Source of the DNA: Colias croceus
Lineage: Eukaryota > Arthropoda > Insecta > Lepidoptera > Pieridae
Assembly: GCF_905220415.1 (NCBI RefSeq)
Contig: NC_059546.1
Location: 10,230,001-10,294,000, forward strand
Length of the DNA: 64,000 bases
Direction: 5' to 3'
Shown here: piece by piece, positions 48,027 to 60,146 of the stretch
Layout of the letters: each line of letters opens with the position of its first letter
How positions within the stretch are numbered: the stretch's first letter is position 1
Made by a program: the position numbers and the translations under genes
The notes under the pieces: generated by a model
Told to the model about the DNA's origin: nothing
What the model saw: only the letters and a program-made list of their open reading frames with translations
The model's database searches: none

Positions 48027-49127
48027 ACTTATTATTATTTAATACGTTACTGGTCTTAAACAGAATTCACATTTATAATCTTACAAAAAACATCGTCAAT
48101 TATTCCCAATTTTTTTTCTAATAAATAAATTACAGGCATTTTTATTTCTTCTTTAATTTATAACACAGACTTTTGAAACTAAGAATGAATTTTCACAACA
48201 AAATGGCTTAAAACCCGATCACACAATAATTTTATAATACAATACAGATTTACCTTACAATAACCAACTAAAGAATATGAAATACATTTTATAAAAGTAA
48301 TACTTTAAACAGCTTAAAAGCGATTCTTTTGTAGCCCATGGCATTGTCGAAGACCACTCAACAAAATTGTAAGATATTTTATGAAAGGGCTTTATAAGAT
48401 CAAAATTGTTATAAGATTTCTTTCTGAATTCGTATGGGTTTTCTGAGAAAATTGTTTAAATTTCGTAAAAATCACTAGGTACGACACAGTTTTTTACAAT
48501 CGTCTGTCACTTGTGAAATTTTCCAGGTAGGCAGGTTTAATTCTAGTAAAAACAGAGTGGCAATATCACTCTTTTTGTACTATTTTAATATTTTAAAGAA
48601 TTCGTGAAAGCTGTTGTGTAGTCTTGTAAAAACAAAGTATTGATTTCTGCCTCGTAATTTACTTTATCCTCATGAAAATTTTGCATTGAAAAGTAGACAA
48701 ATTAAATTGATATATGACTTGCTTTGGATAAGTAAGCCAAACAGATAGGTACACATTACGTTATCAATACACAAATACATAAATTTGTATTTGCATATAC
48801 GAATACACATTGTCATCAAAGAACACAACTATAAGATCCTCTTCAACTAACGTATATTATGCTTCACTTCTTTCCAAGAAAAGGACGAATATTCAATACC
48901 GTACTCTTGAAACAATACATTCTTTTGAACAGCAGCCGTACGCTAACATCACAAAAAGCGTATAAATCCGACCCCCTTCGTAAATCTATATAAAAGTTCA
49001 CAACTCAAGGACAAATTCACTTTTCCTGTTGTCGGAGAGACTTGTGACGTAATGTTATTGCTTTTTAAACGCCCCAGAAGGCGTTATTCAGTCACAATTT
49101 TAGAGTTCCCCATAAAATATAATAATA
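48027..49127. other. Intergenic, nothing recognised
   Basis: AT-rich spacer without supportable genes. Confidence 0.45.
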
Positions 49128-49215
49128 CTAGCTGTGCCCGCGACTTCGTCCGCGTGGAAAATTGACTTTGGATAGTTTTCCCACGATAAAAAGTACCCTA
49201 TTAGACCAGGGTAGA
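49128..49215 (-). mobile_element. Helitron-like element, 3' end fragment
   Basis: CTAGCTGTGCCCGCGACTTC to AAAAAGTACCCTATTAGACC; the rest of the element is missing or diverged. Confidence 0.55.
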
Positions 49216-49738
49216 TAATTTTTGAAACAAAAAAAAAATCGCAATAGGATGAAAAGGAAAAATAAATTACAATCCGAGTTCGGGAAGTGGGAGGGGGGGA
49301 GCTTTTAAGATAAAAAATGGTTTCTCGCGATTTCCGACAAAACTACAAGTCCTACGGAAAAAAGTTCAACGGCAAAGTTGTAGGTAATAAAAAGATCTAC
49401 AACCTTTGTATTTTCAATTTTTTCACATAACCTCAAAATTTAGGTCAAAAATTGTTGGTTTTTTTATTTTAATAAGTTTTTTATTAAATTTTTTTTTTTT
49501 AAATTTGGTGGAAACTTACTTTATTATGTCCCAAATACACTGTAATTTATTTGATTTAAAATATTTATTTTATCGCCTTATTTTGAATTAATACCAAAAA
49601 AACAACCTAATTCTCAATCGAAAACTCACCCGTCAAAATATCGGCTTTTTTCAAAAACTTGGGGAGCCTTTTGTTCATTGAAATCTCTACTTTCATATGG
49701 TGTAAAAAATAAACATTACCTTCTTATTCTTATTCTTA
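49216..49738. other. Intergenic, possible transposon tail
   Basis: Contains a T-rich low-complexity tract near 49450-49510 and text such as GCGATTTCCGACAAAACTAC that looks repeat-derived, but no partner is present in this window. Confidence 0.35.
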
Positions 49739-50867
49739 AGTGTGCACAGACGATTTTTCCGTAAGTATTACAGATAACAAAAAACTTTAAACTGATATCG
49801 AAATTACTTATCAGCCTAATGAGTAAAATGGCCGTAATAAATTTTTAAAAATAAATCGAGAAATATCAAAAAAATTATCTTCAAACCCTCCCATACATTA
49901 GGTACTTGTATGAAATATGAATATCCCATATACATTTCATATGAAAGATTTAAGCTTTCTTTTTATTATTTTGGTTTTCTGCTTTAATTAATTCGCAAAT
50001 TTGAAGTGGCATTTTCCACGCTTTTCCCGGAAATTTTCACACATTTTCCGGATATTTTTCGGGAATTTTCCAGGCATATACCGGGGATTTTCCGGATATT
50101 TTACAGGCATTTCCCAGACATTTTCCGGACATTTCCCTGGCATTTGCCAGGATTAACCGGGGCATTTTCCGAGGATATCCGAAAAATGCCTGTAAAATAT
50201 ACGGAAAATCCCTGGAAAATTCCCGAAAAATATCCGGAAAATGCGTGAAAATGTCCGGGAAAATGCCTGGAAAATGTCCGGAAAATTCCTGGAAAATGCC
50301 AGGGAAGAAATGTCCGGAAATTGTCTGGGAAATGCCCGTAAAATATCGGGAAAATGCCTGGGAAAATAACCGGAAAGTCCCCGGAAGCGTGAAAATGTCC
50401 GGTAAAAGCGTGGAAAACGCCTGGGAAATTTTCCGGAAAATGCCTGAAAAATATCCGGAAAATGCCTGGAAAATCCCCGAAAATGCCTGGAAAATTCCAG
50501 GGAAGAAACGCCCGGAAAATGTCTGGGAAATGCCCGGATCATTCCCGGAAAATATCCGGAAAATGCGTAAAAATGTCCGGAAAAAGCGTGGAAAATGCCA
50601 CTTCAAATTTGCGAAGTAATTAAAGCAGAAAACCAAAAAAAGAAAAAGAAAGCTAAAATCTTTCATATTTAATGTATTTGGGATATTCATATTTCATACA
50701 GTAATGTATAAATGGGTTTAAAGATAATTTTTTTGATATTTCCCGATTAATTTTTAAAAATTTATTACGGCCATTTTACTCATTAGGTTAACTGATAAGT
50801 ACTTTCGATATCAGTTTAAAGTTTTTTGTTATCTGTTATACTTACGGAAAAATCGCCTGTGCACACT
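49739..50867. mobile_element. Foldback-like element with long inverted arms and 11-bp tandem core
   Basis: Terminal arms of about 290 bp begin AGTGTGCACAGACGATTTTT on the left and are repeated inverted at the right edge (ending 50867), with roughly 90% identity by eye. Inside is a tandem array of an 11-bp unit, consensus GGAAAATNYCC. The first part of the array is inverted relative to the rest. This layout (long terminal inverted repeats, internal short tandem repeats) recalls Foldback-type elements. No transposase frame is present. The left and right flanks show no convincing target duplication. Confidence 0.8.
50017..50600. repeat. 11-bp tandem array inside the foldback-like element
   Basis: Degenerate units of 11 bp. 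About 150 bp run as CATTTTCCGG, then about 430 bp in the opposite orientation, switching near 50160. The unit has no stop codon in any register, so long open frames appear on both strands (up to 217 codons on minus). These are by-products of the repeat. Confidence 0.85.
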
Positions 50868-52372
50868 GAAAGATTACACCCTGCATATTTTCTCTTGTAT
50901 CGGCTTTTCGGTAATATTTCAAAAGAAAAAAAAGCATCTGTTGTAAGCAATGATACAACAAATTTTTTACAGCATATCCAAAAGCAAAATGAGGTGAGAG
51001 GTCCCAGTCCCCAGAAGGGATCTCGAAGTTCGAACTTCGAACCACGGCTTAGGCTGCTGGCAGTCGCTTGTGTGGAGGAGGCCGGAACTCGGAAGGGCCC
51101 TAGTCGGACGGGGAGTAGGAGCGGATCGATCGGTCTTTATAATATAACCTTTTGCGATCGAAACGATAGCGCGATTCGATAATTCTAATTCGATACTAAC
51201 GCCATCTAGTTAGGTAAAAGGAAACATTTTTGTATGGTGTAAAATATTATTATGATTTATAATAGAATATATCTGTGGGTGTGTAAAAAAAAATCCAGCT
51301 AGTTTCACACTTATGTTTATAATTAATTTTGCAACATGAAAATATATTAATTACCAAGCAATACAGATAATAAATACTGAACAAAAGTCAATGTTTATTT
51401 CGTACTAACGACATGTAATTGATGAAGAAATGATAACTATCAAAAACTGACCTTTTCTATGATACAATATACATGGCATATTTTTTAAATTATCTTGCTC
51501 AAATCTGTTCAAGATTATGATTTATGAGGGTTTTGTTGGAACTTGCAATTGTCAAAACTGAGTATTACATTAAAACTTTTATGCAAAAAATGCACATTAC
51601 AATTAATAAGATTACAAATTTAACTAACAACAAACAATTTAATTTTATCGAGTTGATTACCTTTTGCCCCGGTTGCCTAGAAGAAATTATTGCTTAGTAA
51701 TAGGTGGCCTAATAAATATACTGTATTTTTGTATAAATTCGTAATATAATTTATTTTTGTATAGTTTGATTAAAATTAAAGAGTTAAATAAATAAAAAAT
51801 AAAAAAATTTAATTATCATTTTCCAATAAGTGATTTTAATAAAATCTCATAGATGGCGCTGTTACAAAATTAACATTATACAACTTCCTTTTTAAAACTA
51901 TGTTTCTCTTCCCAAGTTACTTAAATGGTATAATTTTTATAGTGTCAATCTGAATATTGTCAAACAACATTTATATATGCGTCATTTGATTATTAATTTC
52001 CAATAGTTAACGTGTAAATTGATTTGATTTTTATAACATTTCATAGATGGCGCTGTTTCAAATTTGTCTTTATACTACTAATTCATTAAACTGTTTCTCT
52101 GCCTAAATTACGTTAATGACATAGTTTTTATTTTGTAAAGCTAGATAATAGCATGGCTTACTCGAAACCAACATTTAAACATGAGTCTTTAGATTGTACG
52201 CTGTCGTAGTACACAGAATAGGTAAGAAAAAATAAAGGTTCACAGCTCCTCCCGCGAATGTGATATCATGATAATATGTATAAACTATCCTCACCCGACC
52301 TCTTAGGAATATTCATGCAAAATTTTAAGTAAATCTGTGCAGTACTTTTCGAGATTAGCTCGGTCAAACATA
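50868..52372. other. Intergenic with a small palindrome
   Basis: The patch at 50990-51140 is GC-rich and contains the perfect 18-bp palindrome TCGAAGTTCGAACTTCGA (51023-51040). A 118-residue frame crosses it (50826-51182) but starts inside the foldback arm and is not recognised. The rest is AT-rich; ATAGATGGCGCTGTT occurs twice (near 51850 and 52045). Confidence 0.45.
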
Positions 52373-52420
52373 CAGACAAACAGACAAACAGACAAACAGA
52401 CAAACAGACAAACAGACAAA
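52373..52420. repeat. (CAGACAAA)n microsatellite
   Basis: Six consecutive perfect 8-bp units. The preceding sequence (AGTACTTTTCGAGATTAGCT) resembles the tail end of the Helitron-like group, so the array may be part of a diverged element. Confidence 0.85.
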
Positions 52421-54149
52421 AATTCTAAAAACTGTATTTTGGGCTTCTATATCGATTATAGATCATGGATTATGTATTCTTTTAAAAAAATATTCAATGT
52501 ACAGTTTTGACTTTCCTACGATTTTATTATATGTATAGACGAGAACCGCGCATATTGAGAATGGCATGATTTGGCACGTTCCGGTTGCGCTCGCTCGACT
52601 TATGCAGTTTGATGTAGTTCATATTAAGTATATGTTATTGAATAGTGTTATGGCTAGTAGTTAGCAAAATTGTTTCCAAATTATTCGTTTTATGTTCGAA
52701 ATTGGTTAAGTATGTTATGACGACGACTTGCGCTACTAAAATAAATGAATCTTCTTTATATTTTTTAATATTTTTATTGTCCCATTATAACAAAATATAT
52801 GAATAAAACTAACTTAAAAGTCCTGAAATTTATGTAGTTATATATTTTCCTCGCTAGAAAACTTGCTGTCATTCTTTGCCAAAAACAAAGTGTCAAAATA
52901 ATTATCATTCCAACACTTTCAATCCTGTATGTGTGTTACGTGGTTAAGGTCTAAGATAAATTCTACCCTGTTATGTGCGAGGAATAAACTGTAAATAAAT
53001 AAATAGTTTCATAATCATACAAGCGATTTACCAGCCCACTGGATACATAGTTGAATTCCACCCAACACATCATGGCGGCAGATGAAGAGCATCACTTCTG
53101 CCGCCATGACGCAATTTCCGTCTGATTTTGCTCATGCCTTTGACTTTCTTTTACATGAAATATAAAGATGTTTCATAAAGTATTTATCTTACGAAGTCTA
53201 GCGTTCATAATAAGGAAAGTTTAGGATTACAGCCTAATTTCTCATTAAGTCCTATACTACGTGGTTTACGCAAACTTATAGTGTAATAAAAGATCATTAA
53301 TTCTACATGAGTAAAGTTTACTGAAGAAATCTCCGTTTTTTAAGTAATATATTAGACGTTATTTTTCACAAAGTGACCTTAATAAATCAACGCACGAAAA
53401 TTCTTTTTCTTCCATAACATTATGTTTTACGTGTCCTACCTGTTCGTTCGTTTGTCACTTTTTTGTAGATTTTTGCAGAGATTCTGTTAATAAACATTAT
53501 AGTTAATAAATTTTATTTCTTTGTGCCGTATCTTTTCATTCTTGAATATTACATACGAAAATGATGTATCAATTTCGTACGCAATATTCTTTAAGACTTT
53601 ATTTTTAGAATTTTTTTTTCAATTATATTCCAAGTGCACTTTACATAAAATATACGCACCAAGTTATTGTATTTAATACCAAAGTCGTATTTCACAGAGC
53701 CATTAAAATATATTTTCTTTCTTTATATAAAGCAGAGCAAAACGAATCGTTATCACGTAGACCATTATTCTTTTCAACGCTGCACTTTATTAAATTCAAC
53801 AAAACCACAGCAAGACTAGATTTATGAAAATACGGTTAAAATTCACTAGGAATATGTTTTTGTAATACACTCTGTAAATGTTAAATTTTTCACAATTTGT
53901 GAAGAGGTCGTCGCTCTGATTTTTGAATGAATCAACTACATTAATTTAATTGGAGTAGAGAAATAACATGCCGTGATGAATGCTCTATCTTTTTTAAATA
54001 ATAACATGTATTTTTTAATATAAACACATTTTGATAAAAACATTAAAAAAGGTAAGAACCATTGAACCTTTCAAGGATAAGTAACAAGTCTTAAATCAGA
54101 AATAATTATGTTACAAAGATGTCTTTTAAAGTCTGTATACTTACGCATA
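52421..54149. other. Intergenic with one GC-rich hairpin
   Basis: AT-rich apart from the hairpin at 53070-53109. No gene is supported. Confidence 0.45.
53070..53109. repeat. GC-rich 13-bp hairpin
   Basis: TCATGGCGGCAGA and its exact inverse TCTGCCGCCATGA are separated by 14 nt that can pair further (TGA/TCA). The arms hold ATGGCGGC, similar to YY1/Pho-type sites, in inverted pair. Confidence 0.6.
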
Positions 54150-54347
54150 ATATTTCATCATTTCCTTGAACATTACAATAATATTAATTTTTTAACAAAA
54201 ACGAAATCATCTTCCAATTACCATGACTACACAAAATTTCAATGGGCGATATTTCATCATTTCCTTGAACATTACTTACATACATAATTATTATTTTTTA
54301 ACAAAAAACGAAACCGTCTTCAAATAGCCATGACTACATAAAATTTT
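54150..54347 (+). repeat. Two diverged 99-bp tandem units
   Basis: ATATTTCATCATTTCCTTGA begins at 54150 and again at 54249. The units share TTTTTTAACAAAAA and CCATGACTAC. They are clearly diverged, so the duplication is old. Confidence 0.7.
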
Positions 54348-56507
54348 GGGAGAAAAAATAAAAAAATAAACAGCTTTCAAATAAAAAAGAAGAGACTATT
54401 TTTATCGCTATGCAAGTTAAAGTATAATCTATATTCTTCAGGGATTAGTGAGAATTATCTAAAGGGAATAACTAAAAGCTACCTGACCTTAGTACAAAGT
54501 CGTTATGTCGTAGCAATTAGATCGGATCCTACAAAAGGCTAGAAAGGGATTGAGTAATTTTGGATGTATTTGGACAAAACATCTGGGTGATGTTTAATAT
54601 GGTGCGAAGTTTACTTCATAAACGATAGGTATATTACAGTGATAAAAAAATGTTGTCTTGGTCGTTTTTATATAATATCTAGTCATATAAATAGGGTGAG
54701 ATTTGTGATGCTGACTGTCTGCTTCTTTCTTCTAATAAAATTGTTTTTTATTAAAAAGTTTTATAGTACAAAAGTATGAAGTCAGATACAAAACTACATT
54801 TATTTCTAAATCGATCCTATTGGTTAAATGTACAAAAGAAAAGTCCTGTAAAAATCATTCAAGTAATTTTAATTATAATAATATATTTTGACCCCTCTTT
54901 GTACTTTTTTCGTATTATTTATTTATATTTTCTTATTTTTATTGTTTTACAATACTTGAGGGCGTTTTAAAATATTTCTAAACCCAAAAAAATACGAATT
55001 CGAACCCAAAAAAAAAATTGTTGGGCAAGGTTACATGACTGAATAAAATCCAGACGAAACAAAAAGCAAACGGAAACTTAAAAGCATCATAGAAAAGGAA
55101 TGTATGTATGTTACAGTTACAGTTTAATTGCGTTGGTGTCGGTCCAAGAGCCGGGGACGTAGATAGCCTAGATCTAGATTAGCCTGTAGCCTATCTAATT
55201 GTTTGTGATATTTGACCAGTAAATGTGGTGACAATTCTTCTTTTATTACAAAAAATACTAGTATATTTATTTTGGTAAATATACTGTTATGTTACTGAAA
55301 GATCAAAAACATCGTAGATATCTTGATATTGACAGTTAAATAGGTACTTATTATTATGTAAAATATTTACATATTTACTGGATCGGAATTGTACATTAAA
55401 TTTTCCAAATTAAAAAGCAATTTCAGTAAGGTTACTTACCTAACAAAAATCAATGTTAATTACTGTAAGCAGTTTTAATACTAATTGAACTTTAGATGAA
55501 TCGAAGTTTTCAACCCCAGATAATGTCCAGATAAGGTACACAATACAGATGAGCATTATTTATCTTTTGCATTTATAAAATTTTAATATATATATCGTAG
55601 GACCTAAACTTATATAATATAGACACGACAAACAAACATATTTATTATATGAAAATTTTCTCAAAATCGATCCAGTACTAAGCATCAATGTATGCATTTA
55701 GACGTGACCGCTAAACGAGCAGTTAGCAGCGCACGAAGTACATTGCCGTGCGTCCGAATTATATTTATGGTGACACCGTACGAATTGCACAAGTGACTAT
55801 ATACAACGCTTCGTTACCATGAACGGATTATAGTAGATTAAGTGCGAGATAGTCTACGTGCGTCACAATTTGGTTGGATTATTATATCTCTAATTTCTGG
55901 GAAAATTTAAATGTACAATAAAAAAATTTGGCGTTAATTAATCAGCATCGGAGTCCAACCCCCTTTAAAAAACAGTGTATTATACGATAATTCACCAATA
56001 TTTTAACTTTTTACACATTTAGTAATCAATTGCAAATTATCATTGCAATTATAAAAAAACTGTAAATGCATACAATAATCAATTGAATGTCCACTATATC
56101 ATCGCTGTTTCTTAATTATTCCTTTTGAAACTCTGAGAAGTATATTACACAAAATACTGACATACACAAAGCTACACTAGAAAATCGATCTCGCTCAATA
56201 AAAACCGCTCTTAATCAAACAGCATTTCGAAATATCCATTTGAACAAGTACTAGGCGATGTTAACATCAGAATTCGGCTTCCAATACTGTTCACTGAACA
56301 TTGTGAACGTTCTAGAATGTTCCATCTGCATCTATACTACATGAAGCGTGCCTTTCCGAGTGTATATAACTTCGAAGAGTATTTTCAAATGATTGACAAA
56401 TAAATAAATGAAATAACTAAAAGGTTATGGACAGAATTAACACAGTTGTTAAGATAATACTCAAGTAATTAACTAAACAAGTAAAAATTATTATTAATAA
56501 AACAAAA
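54348..56507. other. Intergenic, nothing recognised
   Basis: AT-rich. The region 55690-55860 is GC-richer without recognisable content. The hydrophobic open frame at 54776-54970 fits chance translation of AT-rich DNA. Confidence 0.45.
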
Positions 56508-56795
56508 TACCCGACTGCACACTAAAAAAAGAGTGATTGAAATGAATCTAATGATACCGCATACATATTTTTTTAAAGGGAAATTTAGAAAAAATATTAT
56601 TATGTCTTTATCCCGTGGGACTTTTAGGATAAAATGTATCCTATGACACTCCCGTAATCAAGACAAATCTAACGATACCTCATACATCAAAATCCATCAA
56701 GCCGTTTAGGCTACAGGTGGTCACAAAGGAAAAGACATACATACATACTTACATACACTCGAAAAACATTACCCTCCTTCTTTGGCAGTCGGGTA
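56508..56795. mobile_element. MITE with 11-bp terminal inverted repeats
   Basis: TACCCGACTGC at 56508-56518 is exactly inverted as GCAGTCGGGTA at 56785-56795. If the outer TA on each side is a target duplication, the element proper is 56510-56793 and Tc1/mariner-like. Contains a (CATA)n stretch near the right end and no coding capacity. Confidence 0.7.
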
Positions 56796-58580
56796 AAAAT
56801 AAACTTGTAATGCCACTTGTGTAACTATGTTTTTTGCACCTTAGAACGCCACAAAACATCTATTTAAATGTGTCCTCTAAAATAAACAACCAATTAAAAT
56901 TTAATATGAGCAATATCATCGCAAAGTCACGGATATTTCGCATTAATTTCTGTATATTTCAGCGCAGCATCCTCAACATAAAAGGTTAGGAAAATGATTC
57001 GTCTGAATGCATTTTAAGTGGCGTACATTGCCAATTATAAGGCCTCATGTCACACCGAATTGTAAGACGTTTGCAAACATTACTCATAGAAATTTTAAAG
57101 AAAACTAAATATCGGTACAATAGTTTGTAAATTGTAATAGGAAGAATGTTCCGAATTAAACAAAAACAACAAATTTATTAAAATTTTCATTTGTTGTTTC
57201 TGTATGAATATTTCTGATATAGTCTCAACATGCTCATAAGGAGTATAAAATCAAAAATATTTTTCTAATTATAACGAAATTTATATTCACCAAATTATCC
57301 TAATTTATTGTAACCAAACTAAACACAGTAAAAACTATAATCAATGTCGTATTAAATAAGCATCTCCAAAGTTGTACTAACTTCGCAGTGACGGTGTAAG
57401 GCGCGAACTAAGTGCATAACTTAATTTCAGAGACTCTAGGTAATTTTATAGCGAAGCGTCTAATGTAAAAATAAAAGCTGGTACGCGTTGGATGTTATGC
57501 CTTTTATATTTTGTGCTGTTCACAAATTTCTCAAACATTCTGTGCTGTTATTTGTGTGTTTGAACATGAGTACCTACGTATTACAATCTGATACGTATTA
57601 CAATAAAAAATTACAAAAGTTACATAGCTAATACGAACTTTACGATGTGAAATTCTAGTCTTTATTCACATACGTATATTTTTCACTACCTATTGGTGTA
57701 CCTTTTTATTGGCGTATCTTAGTAGTATCTATTCATTTTAAAAATTGTATCACTAGCTGTAATGTACCTTATTGCAAATAAATAAATATAGTGCTTCATT
57801 AAAAAAATCTAAACTATATAATTAAGTTCCATCAAGAGCACTATCAACAACACTACAAAGTATAAATTATGATAATAATGAAAGAACAAAACATTACTAT
57901 AATTCCACAGATAAAAACGCGACATTTATCAAGTCTCCAAACTAAATAAGAAATATCAAAACGTAGGGAAAACACCACGAATTCTGACGACAACTAAGCT
58001 AACTATTAGATGTAAAAGTTTTATCTTTATGCCTTCAACGGTACCCGACGGAGCTATAAGTTTGTTCCCGACTTCCTTTTACTAACTATACTAAATTTTT
58101 TCCTCCTTGCTAACTCGTAAGACACTTTTTGTAAGGTATTCGTGGTAAAGGAGAAAAGTTTTTTTTTATTGTAATGTAAAATTCATCGCCTCTAAATTTG
58201 GAACTTTGTGAAATCTTCTCTTAATTAAATTAGTTTTTTTCGCTAATCTACGACTTGATTCTCGTTAAACGCGGGTTAAGATTAATTTACATTTAATCTA
58301 GACTTTGCTTAGAGATTCCGTTTGCAAATTTTAAATATGAAAAAGATACCTTATATATTTTTTGTGAATAGAACTACTTATGTTGCAAAAAAAGAATAAC
58401 TCTGTGATTAGGTTGAATCGGTACACGAATGGACCTTAAATTCCAATCTTATGTAATGTTCATTTTAACCTCTACATTTTGCTAAAAATATGTATACACA
58501 GACAAACACGAGTGTAATGCGTCCCACACACCAAAGCAATTATGTCTATATTACAAAATTCATCAGAATTCGGTAATACG
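56796..58580. other. Intergenic, nothing recognised
   Basis: AT-rich spacer before the LINE locus. No gene or repeat end is visible. Confidence 0.45.
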
Positions 58581-59012
58581 TATATAGACGACGGGAAAGT
58601 CAGACAGAGTTACTCAAGCATATAAGACACTGGCTGTGCTCCGCGGTTTCACCCACATTGCTCCGCTCCTGTTGGTTTTAGCGTGATGATTTATAGCCTA
58701 TAGCCTACCTCGATAAATGGGCTATCTAACACTGAAATAATTTTTCAAATCGGACCAGTAGTTCCTGAGATTAGCGCGTTCAAACAAACAAACTCTTCAG
58801 CTTTATAATATTATAAGTATAGATTATTAGGGATAGTGCCTACGTCATGTTTCCATATGCCAATTTTTATCAATAACTCTCTTTTATCGATACTCTACCA
58901 TCCAATACAACGCAATATCTCTATTTTTAGTTTGTTCCCCGCAATAACTTTAATAGAAGCTTTATCAAAACGCCGTAGAGCCAATATTGAAATTAGCGAT
59001 TCAATATGTAAC
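58581..59012. repeat. 432-bp direct repeat flanking the LINE, left copy
   Basis: Identical over its whole length to 63231-63662. It ends exactly where the LINE 5' region starts, and the other copy begins exactly after the LINE tail. It therefore behaves as a target-site duplication. It includes a degraded Helitron-like element (58631-58823) that was present before the insertion. Confidence 0.92.
58631..58823 (-). mobile_element. Helitron-like element inside the left direct repeat
   Basis: ACTGGCTGTGCTCCGCGGTT (CTAG mutated to CTGG) to TTATAATATTATAAGTATAG. Same subfamily as 27988-28179. It was copied along with the target DNA. Confidence 0.65.
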
Positions 59013-59369
59013 TGTCATGTCGGTCATGTCGGTGACTTAACTGTCAAAACGTACATCAACAAGCTCCGTGAAAACAAATCAAAAATTGTGTCCAAACTGT
59101 TCTATTCTTGTGCCGTGTAGTGCAATTCTATGGAAATATATGTCTACAATACTCTTAAGAAGGATCACATTGCAAGTAATTAAACTACAATAATAAAACT
59201 AAAATCTTCTCTTTAACCTCAAAATAAATAACGGACTAAAAGTGACAGCTGTCGCTTGTCAACCTAAAGTCATCATTCCATCACTGCCAAGTGTCAACAA
59301 CAGCGTCAGTGTTACCATACAGAAAATTACTACAGGGATACCGCACCAAACTTCAAATTTCCCCATATA
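59013..59369 (+). promoter_or_regulatory. LINE 5' region, likely internal promoter
   Basis: 357 bp before ORF1, starting with the tandem TGTCATGTCGG / TCATGTCGG. LINEs of this kind are expected to carry their promoter here, downstream of their own start. No specific element is recognised. Confidence 0.5.
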
Positions 59370-60146
59370 ATGGAACAAAAATTAGAATTATTTTTACTTA
59401 AAATAGACGAGAAGCTGGAAAAACAAGCGGAACTTATAACGCTCTCGGTAACTAAGAACGTTATGGACATGATAGACCAAAAAATGAAAACTATTATCGA
59501 GGAAAACAATAATCTCAAAACTAAGATATCAGAACTTGAACAGAAGCTTAAACTTGCAGAAAAAGATAAAAGGAAGAACAACTTAGTCTTTTTTGGTATT
59601 GAGGAAAAGGGCAAATCTGAAACGGAATTAGTAGAGGAAATTGGGAAAATCATAGAAGATATGGGAGTACAAATCTGCATTTCAGAAATATGTAACGTGT
59701 ACAGAATCGGACATCAAATTAAAAACAAAAACCGACCAGTTGTTGTTACCATCGCAAGCTTATGGAAAAAACATCTGATACTCATAAACAAACCAAAACT
59801 TCCCCCAAGCATCAACATCAAAGAAGATTTCCCCAAAGAAATCCTAGAGAAGCGTAAACAGCTACAACCCCTGGTCGAAGAAGAAAAAAAGAAAGGTAAC
59901 ATTGCTTATATAAAATACGACAAACTTATAGTGAAAAAGTCGAAAGAAAACAGGGAGAAAAGAAAAAGGGAATCCTCGGATTCACCAAAAACACAGAAGA
60001 AAAGTTATACAAAGGAATCGTTCAAGAATCGAACACCAACACAGCTACTTCCTAAAACCCAACCAAGAGACATTGTTAGACCGAATATACTAAACTATGT
60101 TGAAAGAGCGAGATCGGACCCTCAGCTAAATACTTCAAAAAACTAA
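59370..60146 (+). CDS. LINE ORF1 protein, 258 aa, coiled coil and RRM-like domain
   Basis: Residues about 1-70 are rich in heptad-spaced Leu/Ile with charged residues between (LELFLLKIDEKLEKQ; NNLKTKISELEQKL), a predicted coiled coil for multimerisation. Residues about 75-155 (NNLVFFGIEE ... RPVVVTIASLWKK) resemble the RNA-recognition-like domain of LINE ORF1 proteins. The end is very basic (Lys/Arg-rich, 195-225) and would bind RNA. Role by analogy: nucleic-acid chaperone coating the element RNA. The last codons before TAA read TCA AAA AAC, giving the slippery heptamer A_AAA_AAC (60137-60143). The ORF2 frame overlaps the end of this one by 43 nt. Confidence 0.85.
   Translation: MEQKLELFLLKIDEKLEKQAELITLSVTKNVMDMIDQKMKTIIEENNNLKTKISELEQKLKLAEKDKRKNNLVFFGIEEKGKSETELVEEIGKIIEDMGVQICISEICNVYRIGHQIKNKNRPVVVTIASLWKKHLILINKPKLPPSINIKEDFPKEILEKRKQLQPLVEEEKKKGNIAYIKYDKLIVKKSKENREKRKRESSDSPKTQKKSYTKESFKNRTPTQLLPKTQPRDIVRPNILNYVERARSDPQLNTSKN

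Noticed and set aside
50037..50690. 217-residue minus-strand frame and overlapping frames rich in F/S/G or P/E/K/W
   Set aside because: They are translations of the stop-free 11-bp tandem array in different registers; both strands and several frames are equally open.
51023..51040. 18-bp palindrome TCGAAGTTCGAACTTCGA as a regulatory operator
   Set aside because: Single occurrence with no gene nearby; nothing supports function.
52373..52420. Regular 8-bp repeats as a possible CRISPR array
   Set aside because: No spacers; it is a plain microsatellite in a eukaryotic genome.
58836..59120. 94-residue frame whose start recurs at 63486
   Set aside because: It lies mostly in the direct repeat and runs into the LINE 5' region; the two versions have unrelated ends.
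59330..59680. Minus-strand frame opposite LINE ORF1, and similar ones opposite ORF2
   Set aside because: Shadows of the real coding strand; Ser/Phe-rich composition is the complement of Lys/Glu-rich ORF1.
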